Source: Lachnospiraceae bacterium (GTDB lineage: Bacteria; Bacillota; Clostridia; Lachnospirales; Lachnospiraceae). From it: a DNA stretch of 64,000 nt. Each line of letters opens with the position of its first letter. Position 1 is the stretch's first letter. The stretch lies in assembly GCA_017396555.1 (NCBI GenBank), contig JAFQLS010000008.1, positions 25,924 to 89,923 of the forward strand, in the 5' to 3' direction. Below are positions 53,601 through 62,240 of this stretch, one piece after another. The notes under the pieces are model-generated. The model had not been told where the DNA came from. It saw only the letters and a program-made list of their open reading frames with translations, and did no database searches. The translations under genes and the position numbers were made by a program.

Positions 53601-55031
53601 GCCAATGAATTGCTTAAGTCTGATAATAATATTCTTTGGGATATAAAATCAGAGTGCAGGAAAATAAATGATGAGCTTGAAAATATCTATAGAGAAATGG
53701 ATGATTTGCGTTCAAAGAGAGATAAGTCAGAGGGAGGGATTTCTCAAGGAATTAACAATATCATAGAGAAGTATGGTGTATTTGATGAAGAGGGAATTGA
53801 AACAGATAAAATTGATGAGTTTATTAATACCCAAAAGGTTGCTGTTAAGGGTATAGAAGAAATGGAAATTCGCCTTGCAGCCGAGCTTAAGGAATTTGAT
53901 AATTTTGCAGGAAAGCAGATTATTTTAAGAGATAATCTTGAAAGGATTTTAAATTCCGGAAATATCAATATTTCTAATTATTCAGGTTATGTAGATGAAG
54001 GTGTTGATTTGTATGCGGCAACAAAGGAAATATCAGAAAAATATGACTTGTTTACAAAGCAGTTGTTCGAAAAGAAGCAGGAATTTGACGGAAATAAGAG
54101 AATGTTGATTACTACACTTAATACCTTGAATGCGGCAGAGCTGGCAAATGAGATAGAGAATAATGTAGTATTTCCTGATTCGGTGGAAGCAACAACAGGA
54201 CTTGTTACAAGGTTGAATGATACAAACATGTGCCTTGAGCTTGAAAAGGAAAGAGTAAGCAAGGGTATTGAGGATATGGAAAGGATAAAAGATAACTTTG
54301 AGAATCAATGTATACAGAGTTGTATAAAGATAAAGACAGAGCTTGAGCGTCTTCCAAAGTTATCTAAGATTAATATGGATGGAGAAAACATTTCCATTAT
54401 TGATTTAAGAATTCCGTATGTAAATGAAGAATCGTATAAGGAAAGAATGTCAGCATATATTGATGAAACAGCAAATGAGGCAGATGCCTTAAAGGAAAAT
54501 GAAGAGAAGCTTAAATATATAAGAAGCAGACTTACATGGAAGAAGTTATTTTCGGTAATTGTTACTGATATGAATGGAATTCGTTTGAAATTATATAAGA
54601 GAGAACGAATAGCCGAAAACAGCAGATATTTACCATATGAAGAGGCTGTTGGTAGTACGGGACAGTCACAAGGTATTTATATTCAGTTCCTTGTTGCAGT
54701 TATTAATTATATTTCCAGTGTTAATTCCAGAGGAGCTGAGGCATCGGGGCTTAAAAAGGTTATTTTTATAGATAATCCTTTTGGCGCAGCAAAGGACGTA
54801 TATATTTGGGAACCTATATTTAAACTGCTTAATACAAATAATGTTCAGCTGGTAGTTCCGGCTAGAGGTGCAACGCCTGCAATAACCGGAAGGTTTGACG
54901 TTAATTATATTTTAGGTCAGAAATTAATAGATGGAAGACAACAGACTGTAGTTGTAGATTATTTTAGTAATGTTGATTCTAAGACGATGGAATATACAAC
55001 TTTATCGTATGAACAGACATCTATGTTTTGA
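50673..55031 (+). CDS. jetC: Wadjet JetC/MukB-type SMC ATPase
   Basis: 1452 aa. N-terminal head with Walker A LANGGGKSVLM (Gly40-Ser44), then about 1000 residues of coiled coil broken by a hinge-like globular part near 610-740 (GICEYIERYHGDICVHGAKYL... to the DFIIDEDAI region), and a C-terminal head with the ABC signature GSTGQSQG (about 1327-1334) and Walker B VIFIDNPFG (about 1363-1371). Asn, not Glu, follows the Walker B Asp. Such motors extrude DNA loops. Start ATG 50673 has AAAGGAG 9 bases upstream. No JetD-like nuclease follows. Confidence 0.83.
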   Translation: MPHINRIRVNNVKYNFGTQYYDDFLMRFNGKNTIYDLANGGGKSVLMLLLFQNLIPNCTLDDKQPIEKLFRTSDGSKTIHSLIEWNLSDIHVKDNYKYMLTGFCARKAKESDSGNRDNASIEYFNYCIFYREYNDNDIKNLPLKNGKERVTYSGLKNYLKELERKDLSLSVKIFEKKSDYQRFISDYGLYESEWEIIRGINKTEGHVRTYFETNYRNTRKVVEDLLIEEIIQKSFMNKYGNQEEDTMAQTLLDIKDKLIELSEKKAQIENFDRQQEIIEAFVSRISSIKQMYFGKENIESQVCKIYNTIRMKEEKYNTDRDSLVSRLEEVRASINDLARLCDTAKVMKEKAVIDQMNEKLEDISKDADELKNVLEAKKTELKFKESGNDYLDYIHSKMEADSIREAISARKQDSSAILIETEHFVTELFARNKVKLSEIDENLAKEEAAAEKENSVNEELTKKERELAGNQAVLEFKYNNLKNEYDEKSSRVAKRMSDLGVIVSSTIQNDIKNKQRELQSLQNKKSEILESVNTEKENEKKLLILMETGKLELDMLSSKEKELTKLDKASRERRERFEKISSVYADKKIENMHMDVIRQIAEKEQKLKHKEEILKNLKNNISVPMSPNMKGICEYIERYHGDICVHGAKYLSTKSEEERETIINRIPILPYSIVILKNFERVIEDTKLLDMNDGMVPDFIIDEDAIRQGKDIINNDNIIVSMKKREYIFNNRAMEAELSSIEEEIKELTRSLRHLYEYEEVIREDYVFIKNFTNTSDIEDMSNIKESLKEMEIKFEQSKEDYNSCLSTINVLNESLLECDRDIDRICADIAEMEIIIKENSECEILEKELTGTKAELENLIKEHKNIAARLEAALNQAKNRAAKIKGIKEQRLKIEDDWNNKYKIYYKEGHNVKISGDYETVVSKLNGLIDALRDENSDLADKEKLLKSYEDSMNKALENIRYRETSEEELKKSYEANELLKSDNNILWDIKSECRKINDELENIYREMDDLRSKRDKSEGGISQGINNIIEKYGVFDEEGIETDKIDEFINTQKVAVKGIEEMEIRLAAELKEFDNFAGKQIILRDNLERILNSGNINISNYSGYVDEGVDLYAATKEISEKYDLFTKQLFEKKQEFDGNKRMLITTLNTLNAAELANEIENNVVFPDSVEATTGLVTRLNDTNMCLELEKERVSKGIEDMERIKDNFENQCIQSCIKIKTELERLPKLSKINMDGENISIIDLRIPYVNEESYKERMSAYIDETANEADALKENEEKLKYIRSRLTWKKLFSVIVTDMNGIRLKLYKRERIAENSRYLPYEEAVGSTGQSQGIYIQFLVAVINYISSVNSRGAEASGLKKVIFIDNPFGAAKDVYIWEPIFKLLNTNNVQLVVPARGATPAITGRFDVNYILGQKLIDGRQQTVVVDYFSNVDSKTMEYTTLSYEQTSMF

Positions 55032-55056
55032 CAAGCATTTATTGGTGTGATAAACT
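55028..55056 (+). promoter_or_regulatory. Promoter of the TPR-AAA gene
   Basis: TTGACA (55028-55033), 17-base spacer with extended TGA, TAAACT (55051-55056). It overlaps the JetC stop codon. Confidence 0.65.
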
Positions 55057-55088
55057 AACAGAGAGAATCTTTAGAGAGGTGACAAGCT

Positions 55089-58049
55089 TTGGATAATTAC
55101 GAATATAATATTAAGTCGGATCAAATTAAAAAGCTTTATAATAAAAGAGACTATGCTACAGCAGCTAAGGTTGCTGATAGCATTGACTGGAGAAGAGTCA
55201 AGAATATCTCTATGCTTAGTCTTGTAGGGGATATTTATGACAGATGTAAAGAGTACGAAAAAGCAAGAAATGTATTGCTTATTGCCTATGACAGAACCAG
55301 CACCGGAAGACAGTTGGCATACAAGCTTACTATTCTGTCTTTAAGACTTAAAGATTTTGTAGAGGCGGATGAGTTCTATCAGGATTTTATTGAAATAGCA
55401 CCTGAAGATACTACACAGTATATTCTTAAGTATAGAATTGCTAAGACAAAGGGTGAAGATAATGATGTCCTTATTCAGATTCTTGAAGCATATGTTGATG
55501 TGGAAATGGACGAAAGATGGCAGTATGAGCTTGCTAAACTATATGCCCAGACAGATCAGGTTCGCAAGTGTGTGGATATGTGTGACCAGATTATTCTCTG
55601 GTTTAGTGAGGGCAAGTATGTAGAGAAAGCTATGGAGCTTAAGATGAAGTATGAGCCTTTGACACCTGACCAGCAGGAAAAATATGATAACAGAGAGTCG
55701 CTTAAACAGACAAAGATTGAGGACGTACCGGCAGCTATTCCTGTTGAAGAATCAACAGAGTCATCGGATGTGAATAGGTTTGATACTAAGACGGATATAC
55801 TAAATGATACGTTTGGTAATATTCCTGTTATCACTGATGAGGTTATCAAAGAAGAAAAAAAGGAAACAGAAGCTAAGAAAGAAGAGGCTTCGGCTGAAAG
55901 TATAGAAGATAATGAAGCAAGACAGCAGCAAGAGGAAGATATTAAGCAGTTGGATAAAGAAATGTATGGTGATAATAGTACCATAGAGATTTATGATTTT
56001 TCAGATTCATCTGATGAGAAGATGAGCAAAATAGGCGAGAGTCTTATGAAGACAACGGAAATTGATATTGATGAAATTAATTTCAGAGCAATGAATGTAA
56101 GTGATTATGATACCGCAAATATACAGGCGGCAATTGCAAAGAGTATGGAAATCATTTTGAAGGAAAGCAACCCGGCAGATGTGCCAAAGGTTGCTGATAA
56201 TACTGCGCCAATTAATGGAGATTTGGGAAAGACTAAATCTATTGATACTCTCCAGATAAAAGAATTAATGAATGCAAGAACAGTTATGAATGCGGATACA
56301 ACAGAGATAGATACATCTGTATCAGTTGTTAGAAGTGCATTTGACCAGCCTACCGAGGATGAAATTCGTAAGGAAACTCTTATGAATGAAGCTAGAATCA
56401 ATGTAATGAAAGAGCATTTAGAAAGGGAAAAAGCAGAGAGTATGGCTGATAAGGTTAATATTTATCATACAGTTCCTCTTAATCCGATGTTTGAGCAGGA
56501 AGAGGATGGACAGATTGGATTAGCTGAACCAGACGAAGAGGAAGCACAGATTGAAGGTCAGATGACAATTGAGGAAGTGCTTCATGAGTACGAAATTAGA
56601 GCAAAATATGAGGCGGCATTAGCAGAGGTTGCTAAGTATGAAGCAGAAATAAAGAAACAGGAAGAACGTAGAAAAGCAAGAGAAGCTGCAATTGTATTAG
56701 AACAGAATAAGCAGGAAGAGTTTTCTTCTGAATCTGATGAGGATACATTAAGCGATGAAAATGACGAGCTTGTTCAGGTGGAGGAAGGAACTGATTCGGA
56801 CTGGATTGAGGATACAGGCGAGATTCCAACAGAAACAGTTAAGCATTTGGACAGAGAAGACCCTGTGGAGGAACAGGAAGAAGAGTCGGAAGAACTGGAA
56901 ATTGATGAGCAGCAGGATTTAGTAAATGCTCTTTTTGGAGAGCTGCCTAGTGTAGAAGAGGTTCTGGAGCAGAGAGATGATGAGGAAGTGCCAATGCCGG
57001 CATTTGGTCAGCCGGGTAGTATTGATGCCATACCTATAGCTACACCTGTAGTAGCACCTGTAGTTGAGCCGGTAGTTACACCTGCGATTGAACCGGAAGT
57101 ATTACCTGTGTCAGAAGAGGCTGAAGCACAGTCAGAAGATATGGAAATTGCGTCTGAGGTAGCTGAGCCGATAGATGAATCAGAGGATGATCCGGGAGTG
57201 GTGGCACAGCCAGAGGAAGAACCTGAAGCTGAACATGAAGAACAGGAAAGAGTAGAAATTCAAAATAGAGATGAAGAGGAACTTGGAAAAATTCGTCTTA
57301 AGGATGAATACAGGGCTGTATTTGCTGATTTCTTAGATATGCCGGGACTTGAAGAACAGCTTGTAAAAACTATTGATCGTCTTGTCAATGAATTTGAGGT
57401 GGACGGAACTTCTAAAAATAACAATGTTGTTATTATGGGTGATGCTAAGACTGGAAAGACAACTCTTGCACTTGGAATTATCAAGGTTGCAAACAGAGCA
57501 AGAGGAAATGGTCGTGCAGGAAGAAAAGTTGCTAAAATTAAAGCAGAGATTCTCAATAAAAAGGGTGTTACATCAGCTATGCCAAAGATTCTTGGTGCCG
57601 ATTTGGTTATCGAAAAAGCTGGAAATCTCACACCAACAACAGTAATTGACCTTATAGAGATAATGAATACTTATACAGAGGAAATGCTTATTGTTATGGA
57701 AGATGATCAGGCAGCAATTGAAAGGCTTTTTAATACTACACCTAAGCTTAAGAAGGTATTTGACAATACAATATTTATTAAAGGTCATGATGTTGATGAT
57801 TATGTTCATATGGCAAAGGATTATGCAGCTAAGAGAAGATATGTTGTAAACGAAATGGGTACTCTTGCACTATATGAGAGAATTGGTGATATCTTTGGAA
57901 GAAATCAATGTGTTACTAAAGATGAGTTAGAGGGTATCATTGACGAAGCTATTAATCATTCTGAGCGTGGAGGCATTAAGAGATTATTTGGAATGGTAAA
58001 GCGAAATAAGGATGAATTTGGAATTCTTAAAGAGGAAGATTTTATATAA
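55089..58049 (+). CDS. TPR and AAA-ATPase two-part protein of unknown function
   Basis: 986 aa, TTG start (AGAGGTG 7 bases upstream). Residues 1-200 are TPR-like helical repeats (DQIKKLYNKRDYATAAKVAD, EYEKARNVLLIAY). Residues about 205-750 are long, acidic and low-complexity, with many EE/PV runs and a coiled coil near 500-560. Residues about 755-986 resemble the CbbX/SpoVK-type AAA domain: P-loop GDAKTGKTT (784-792), Walker B-like LIVMEDD (about 867), and FDNTIFIKGHDVDDY. Arginine finger and sensor residues are not evident. Might assemble or remodel a complex; no enzyme role can be assigned. Confidence 0.75.
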   Translation: MDNYEYNIKSDQIKKLYNKRDYATAAKVADSIDWRRVKNISMLSLVGDIYDRCKEYEKARNVLLIAYDRTSTGRQLAYKLTILSLRLKDFVEADEFYQDFIEIAPEDTTQYILKYRIAKTKGEDNDVLIQILEAYVDVEMDERWQYELAKLYAQTDQVRKCVDMCDQIILWFSEGKYVEKAMELKMKYEPLTPDQQEKYDNRESLKQTKIEDVPAAIPVEESTESSDVNRFDTKTDILNDTFGNIPVITDEVIKEEKKETEAKKEEASAESIEDNEARQQQEEDIKQLDKEMYGDNSTIEIYDFSDSSDEKMSKIGESLMKTTEIDIDEINFRAMNVSDYDTANIQAAIAKSMEIILKESNPADVPKVADNTAPINGDLGKTKSIDTLQIKELMNARTVMNADTTEIDTSVSVVRSAFDQPTEDEIRKETLMNEARINVMKEHLEREKAESMADKVNIYHTVPLNPMFEQEEDGQIGLAEPDEEEAQIEGQMTIEEVLHEYEIRAKYEAALAEVAKYEAEIKKQEERRKAREAAIVLEQNKQEEFSSESDEDTLSDENDELVQVEEGTDSDWIEDTGEIPTETVKHLDREDPVEEQEEESEELEIDEQQDLVNALFGELPSVEEVLEQRDDEEVPMPAFGQPGSIDAIPIATPVVAPVVEPVVTPAIEPEVLPVSEEAEAQSEDMEIASEVAEPIDESEDDPGVVAQPEEEPEAEHEEQERVEIQNRDEEELGKIRLKDEYRAVFADFLDMPGLEEQLVKTIDRLVNEFEVDGTSKNNNVVIMGDAKTGKTTLALGIIKVANRARGNGRAGRKVAKIKAEILNKKGVTSAMPKILGADLVIEKAGNLTPTTVIDLIEIMNTYTEEMLIVMEDDQAAIERLFNTTPKLKKVFDNTIFIKGHDVDDYVHMAKDYAAKRRYVVNEMGTLALYERIGDIFGRNQCVTKDELEGIIDEAINHSERGGIKRLFGMVKRNKDEFGILKEEDFI

Positions 58050-58070
58050 GGAACAGAAAGGTTGGAAGTT

Positions 58071-58907
58071 ATGAATCAGTTAGAACTAAAAAAGACGGCT
58101 AATGAAGTAAGAAAAGGTATTGTAACTGCAGTCCATAGTGCAAAATCAGGACATCCAGGTGGTTCATTGTCGGCAGCAGATATTTTGACTTACCTGTATT
58201 TTGAAGAAATGAATGTAGATCCACAGATGCCTCAGATGGAGGAAAGAGACAGATTTGTATTGTCGAAGGGACACGTTGCGCCTGCACTTTATTCAGTGCT
58301 CGCTCATAGAGGATATTTTCCGGTTGAAGACCTTAAGACGCTTAGAAAGGTTGGTTCATATCTTCAGGGACATCCTGATAAAAAGGGGACGCCGGGTGTT
58401 GATATGTCCAGTGGTTCATTGGGACAGGGAATTTCTGTTGCAGTAGGTATGGCTTTATCTGCAAAGCTTCAGGATAGAGCCTATAGAGTATATACATTAC
58501 TTGGAGATGGAGAAATTCAGGAAGGACAGGTTTGGGAAGCCGCTATGTTTGCAGGTCATAAGAACCTTGATAATCTCGTAGTAATAGTTGATAACAATGG
58601 ATTACAGATTGATGGAAGCATTGATGCTGTATGTTCTCCATATCCAATTGATGAAAAATTTAAAGCATTTAACTTTAATGTAATCAATATAGATGCTCAC
58701 GATTTTGAACAGATTGAAGCAGCACTTAAAGAAGCTAGGAACACAAAAGGTATGCCTACAGCGATTATTGCTAAAAGTGTTAAGGGTAAGGGCGTTTCAT
58801 TTATGGAGAATAAAGCAGAGTGGCATGGAAGTGCTCCAAATGATGAAAAATATGAAATAGCTATGGAAGAACTTAAGAAAGCAGGTGAAGCATTATGTCA
58901 GAAGTAA
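58071..58907 (+). CDS. Transketolase, N-terminal subunit
   Basis: 278 aa. HSAKSGHPGGSLSAADIL and RDRFVLSKGHVAPALY are active-site blocks; GDGEIQEGQVWEAAMFAGHKNLDNLVVIVDNN is the thiamine-diphosphate motif (GDG through NN). Split transketolases with separate halves are common in Firmicutes and archaea; both halves are needed for the pentose-phosphate reaction. ATG 58071 is preferred over TTG 58062. The C-terminal half overlaps by 13 bp. Confidence 0.95.
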   Translation: MNQLELKKTANEVRKGIVTAVHSAKSGHPGGSLSAADILTYLYFEEMNVDPQMPQMEERDRFVLSKGHVAPALYSVLAHRGYFPVEDLKTLRKVGSYLQGHPDKKGTPGVDMSSGSLGQGISVAVGMALSAKLQDRAYRVYTLLGDGEIQEGQVWEAAMFAGHKNLDNLVVIVDNNGLQIDGSIDAVCSPYPIDEKFKAFNFNVINIDAHDFEQIEAALKEARNTKGMPTAIIAKSVKGKGVSFMENKAEWHGSAPNDEKYEIAMEELKKAGEALCQK

Positions 58908-59833
58908 TTAAAAAGGCAACAAGGGAAGGTTATGGTGCAGGTCTTGTAGAACTTGGTAAAGAGGCAGAGAATTTAATCGTACTTGATGCTGACCTTGCGG
59001 AAGCGACTAAGACTAACATGTTTAAAAAGGAATTTCCGGACAGACATATAGATTGTGGTATTGCAGAGTGTAATATGATGGGTATTGCAGCTGGCTTAGC
59101 ACTTACAGGATATGTTCCATTTGCCAGTTCATTTGCTATGTTTTCAGCAGGAAGAGCATTTGAACAGGTTAGAAATACAGTGGGATATCCACATTTAAAT
59201 GTTAAAATTGGAGCAACTCACGCAGGTATTTCAGTTGGAGAAGATGGGGCAACTCATCAGTGTAACGAGGATATAGCTCTTATGAGAACAATTCCGGGAA
59301 TGACTATTATTAATCCTGCAGATTTCGTTGAAGCTAAAGAAGCAGTTAAGGCTGCATATAAAATTGATGGACCGGTTTATTTGAGATTTGGTCGTCTTGC
59401 AGTTCCGGTTATGAATGATAATCCTGATTACAAATTTGAAGTAGGAAAGGGTATCGTATTAAGAGAAGGAACTGATGTAACAATTATTGCTACAGGACTT
59501 CCGGTGTCAGAGGCACTTATAGCAGCAGATGAGCTTGCAAGGGAAGGTATATCAGCTGAGGTTATAAATATTCATACAATTAAGCCTCTTGATGAGGAAC
59601 TTGTAATTGCATCAGCTAAGAAGACAGGAAATGTAGTTACTGTTGAAGAACATTCAGTTATTGGTGGTCTTGGAAGTGCTGTGTGTGATGTTTTATCAGA
59701 AAAATGTCCTACAAAGGTGACTAAGATTGGAATGTATGACAAGTACGGCGAATCCGGTCCGGCAGTTGAATTAATTCATAAATATGGATTGGATGCAGAA
59801 GGAATTATTGCTAAGATAAAAGAAGTTTTATAG
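58895..59833 (+). CDS. Transketolase, C-terminal subunit
   Basis: 312 aa: pyrimidine-binding domain (VLDADLAEATKTN, DCGIAECNMMGIAAGLAL with the catalytic Glu, FASSFAMFSAGRAFEQVRN) followed by the C-terminal domain (VTIIATGLPVSEALIAADELA, VTVEEHSVIGGLGSAV). Forms the active site with the preceding subunit. Confidence 0.95.
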   Translation: MSEVIKKATREGYGAGLVELGKEAENLIVLDADLAEATKTNMFKKEFPDRHIDCGIAECNMMGIAAGLALTGYVPFASSFAMFSAGRAFEQVRNTVGYPHLNVKIGATHAGISVGEDGATHQCNEDIALMRTIPGMTIINPADFVEAKEAVKAAYKIDGPVYLRFGRLAVPVMNDNPDYKFEVGKGIVLREGTDVTIIATGLPVSEALIAADELAREGISAEVINIHTIKPLDEELVIASAKKTGNVVTVEEHSVIGGLGSAVCDVLSEKCPTKVTKIGMYDKYGESGPAVELIHKYGLDAEGIIAKIKEVL

Positions 59834-59863
59834 TTTTATAGGATACATTAGGGAGGAAATGAA

Positions 59864-60541
59864 ATGTTTTGTACTACTTGTGGAAGAGAATTGCCTGACG
59901 GAAGTAAATTTTGTTCAGGTTGTGGATTACCTATAAATAATGTGGAAATAGAAGATACTTTTAATAATCCGGTTGAAGATTATAGTCAGAATAATATGTA
60001 TAATCAGAATGGATACACATATCAGCAAACGGCAAATGAGTATATTGCTTATAAGAAGAAGGTTGCACCTTTTAAGGTAATTGCGGCGATAATAAATTTA
60101 TTGACTACATTTACACTAGGGTTTATGGCTTTAGCATATATAGGTGTTGGCTCTGGTGTGGAAGGCATGGATGTGGTTGAAAAAGTAGATCCAAATGTAT
60201 CTACAGGTTTCATGATATGTGGATTTGTTTTACTTATATTTTCATTTTTTATGTTAATTGCATCAATAGTTGCGATAATTGTTCCGGCAAAGGCGGGAGT
60301 TATATGTAATCTGATATTTACAATCAGTTGTGGTATTTTATTGATATGGTCTATTGTACTTAATTTTAAATTGGGTGGAGTTGCAGATAAACTTAATTCA
60401 TATGGAATTAGTATGGATTCTACTCAGTTAGTTTCGGATATGGTAGTTGGATTATATGTATTTATTTTCCTTAATGCCGGAGGACAGTTTATTTCATTTA
60501 TATTAAGTATAATTGGAATGATGTTTAAAAAGAAAAAATAA
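59864..60541 (+). CDS. Zinc-ribbon membrane protein
   Basis: 225 aa. The N-terminal zinc ribbon CTTCGRELPDGSKFCSGCG is followed by an acidic, Asn/Gln-rich linker and four hydrophobic segments (about 65-90, 110-140, 143-165, 190-220). Common clostridial membrane protein type (zf-ribbon_3 plus DUF) with no established role. GGGAGGAAATG upstream. Confidence 0.85.
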   Translation: MFCTTCGRELPDGSKFCSGCGLPINNVEIEDTFNNPVEDYSQNNMYNQNGYTYQQTANEYIAYKKKVAPFKVIAAIINLLTTFTLGFMALAYIGVGSGVEGMDVVEKVDPNVSTGFMICGFVLLIFSFFMLIASIVAIIVPAKAGVICNLIFTISCGILLIWSIVLNFKLGGVADKLNSYGISMDSTQLVSDMVVGLYVFIFLNAGGQFISFILSIIGMMFKKKK

Positions 60542-60546
60542 AAAAC

Positions 60547-60582
60547 AGACTGCAGTTCAGTTAAAAAAACAGGCTGCAGTCT
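60547..60582. terminator. Bidirectional terminator
   Basis: Perfect 9-bp stem (AGACTGCAG with CTGCAGTCT); on the minus strand it is followed by a T-rich tail, on the plus strand by TATTATTTATT. Serves the convergent zinc-ribbon and sigma genes. Confidence 0.75.
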
Positions 60583-60598
60583 TATTATTTATTACAAT

Positions 60599-61375
60599 CT
60601 ATTCTTCACCAGTACTATTTAGGGCATCAAGAGAGTATTTTAAAATGTTTCGTATTTCTTCCTCGGGTAAGCCCATTCCATATGCAAGTTCCTCGAGGGT
60701 GGCTTCCCTACCATTTTCTTTGGCAAATTCTGTTGAAAATCTATCAAGTGCATTTGCTCTGTCTGCAAGATGCTTGCCAATTCTACCGGCATCAATTTCC
60801 TCGTCAATTACACCTTGGATGGCGTACTCTATACATTTATCAATATGAGAGTTAAATGATGCTATAGAAATGTCATCATTAAATGTTGCCACACCTTCTA
60901 TTAATCCCATGTTACCCTCTTGTATAAGGTCGGATGTAGGAATTGACTTGCCGGTGTATTTGTTAGCAATGCTTACAACACGTTTAAGATTTATTTCTAT
61001 GAGCTTGTCTTTTGCCTTTGTGTCACCGCTGTAAGCCTGTCGGATTAATTCTAATTCTTCGGGCAGACTGACATCCGGAATATCATTTAGTTCATTCATA
61101 TACATATTTATATATGCCTGCTCGGTTGCAGATTCTTTGTACTCAGTGTCAGTGCCGGAGCTTGTAGTAGTGTCTGATGATTTTAAAGGTTCAATGTAAC
61201 CTTTGATGACTACTTTGTTTTCAATAAGATATTCGTATACATGTTCCATCATATCCTTATCAATGATACCTTCAAATGCATTTTCTATTTGCTTGGTTGT
61301 AAGTGTATTTGCATTAGCAGCTGCTAATTCTATAAGTGAAGTAAGAGCTGTATTAAATTCTAATTTTTTATTCAT
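60599..61375 (-). CDS. Sigma-70-like protein lacking region 4
   Basis: 258 aa. N-terminal region (TLTTKQIENAFEGIIDKDMM) resembles sigma region 1.1. Then region 1.2/2: LKRVVSIANKYTGKSIPTSDLIQEGNMGLIEGV is a good match to NLRLVVSIAKKY...DLIQEGNIGL. Region 2.4 has lost the WWIRQA core (reads HIDKCIEYAIQ), and region 3 (GREATLEELAYGMGLPEEEIRNIL) follows. The protein stops there: no region 4 helix-turn-helix. It could act with a separate -35-binding partner or as a decoy. ATG 61375 has GGAGGT upstream; it overlaps the response-regulator gene by 8 bp. Confidence 0.85.
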   Translation of the reverse strand: MNKKLEFNTALTSLIELAAANANTLTTKQIENAFEGIIDKDMMEHVYEYLIENKVVIKGYIEPLKSSDTTTSSGTDTEYKESATEQAYINMYMNELNDIPDVSLPEELELIRQAYSGDTKAKDKLIEINLKRVVSIANKYTGKSIPTSDLIQEGNMGLIEGVATFNDDISIASFNSHIDKCIEYAIQGVIDEEIDAGRIGKHLADRANALDRFSTEFAKENGREATLEELAYGMGLPEEEIRNILKYSLDALNSTGEE

Positions 61376-62150
61376 TTTGACCTCCATAATCAAGTAATTT
61401 TTTGGCATAATATAGTACAAATTTTTTAAGGGTTGGATGCCCTTTAGCTCTATCAATACTACCATCATAATACATAAATAAGACTTCAATACTGGTTGAA
61501 TTCCAAGCTCGTTTAATAGCACGCTGCATAGCACGTTCAACGCTGGGAACTGTTTGACCATATTTATCAGCAAGGTTGTCAAGGGAATAGTCTAAGTTAT
61601 TTATACATGTATTTAATATTATGTCACATAAATATGTGTAGCCTTTAGATTTTCTGTGAAAATTAAAGGGCGCTAATTCTATCTCGATTTGTTGGCGTAA
61701 TAGTTCCTCGGATTGAATACCGGGTGAAATATGCGTATTACGATTTTTAACAATTGTATGCCTAAGAATACGAAGTAAACTAATTGGCTCCTTATGTGTA
61801 TAGCCTTCAGAGTATTTTGTTAATATGAAGTCGGTTCCTAAAGCTCTTGCTTCTTCTTTAATGAGATTACTAACATTGTGTGTAGTTAAGAGAATAAAAG
61901 GCTTATGCTTTCCGAAGGTGTTGGCTAACTTCGTAAGGAAATCTAAGCCGTTTCCACCGCCCTCATGCAATTCCAAATCAAGTATAACTGCATCCGGCAT
62001 GTTTTCAAGAGTGTAGCTGTAAGCATCAACTGAGTTGTTAGTAGTTTTTATAATCCTTATATCGTCAAATGTATTAGCATACTCGGCTATTTGAGCACAA
62101 GTATCTTCATCATCTTCAACTAACATGATAGTTAGTACATCGTCCATCAT
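61368..62150 (-). CDS. Spo0A-like response regulator
   Basis: 260 aa. Receiver domain with the acidic pocket EDDED (12-16), phospho-acceptor Asp58 (AVILDLEL) and Lys about 107. The C-terminal 110 residues follow the Spo0A DNA-binding fold: LCDIILNTCINNLDYSLDNL, SVERAMQRAIKRAW (203-216, matching Spo0A RVERAIRHAIEVAW) and KGHPTLKKFVLYYAKKL. The recognition helix context is conserved, so it should bind a 0A-like box. Overlap with the sigma-like gene means they are made together. Not the housekeeping Spo0A by sequence; no kinase gene is nearby. Confidence 0.87.
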   Translation of the reverse strand: MMDDVLTIMLVEDDEDTCAQIAEYANTFDDIRIIKTTNNSVDAYSYTLENMPDAVILDLELHEGGGNGLDFLTKLANTFGKHKPFILLTTHNVSNLIKEEARALGTDFILTKYSEGYTHKEPISLLRILRHTIVKNRNTHISPGIQSEELLRQQIEIELAPFNFHRKSKGYTYLCDIILNTCINNLDYSLDNLADKYGQTVPSVERAMQRAIKRAWNSTSIEVLFMYYDGSIDRAKGHPTLKKFVLYYAKKLLDYGGQNE

Positions 62151-62181
62151 TTATATCCTCCGTTTTGATAAGTATTGTTTT

Positions 62182-62210
62182 ATTATAATATATAGTTACA
62201 AAAATGTACA
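62182..62210 (-). promoter_or_regulatory. Promoter of the Spo0A-like/sigma operon
   Basis: On the minus strand TGTACA (62210-62205), 17-base spacer, TATAAT (62187-62182). Confidence 0.65.
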
Positions 62211-62240
62211 TAAAAATAAAATTTAATAAAAATTTTATAA

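Noticed and set aside
55089-58049. JetD nuclease completing a Wadjet system
   Set aside because: The protein has TPR and AAA parts, with no Toprim or JetD winged-helix features visible.
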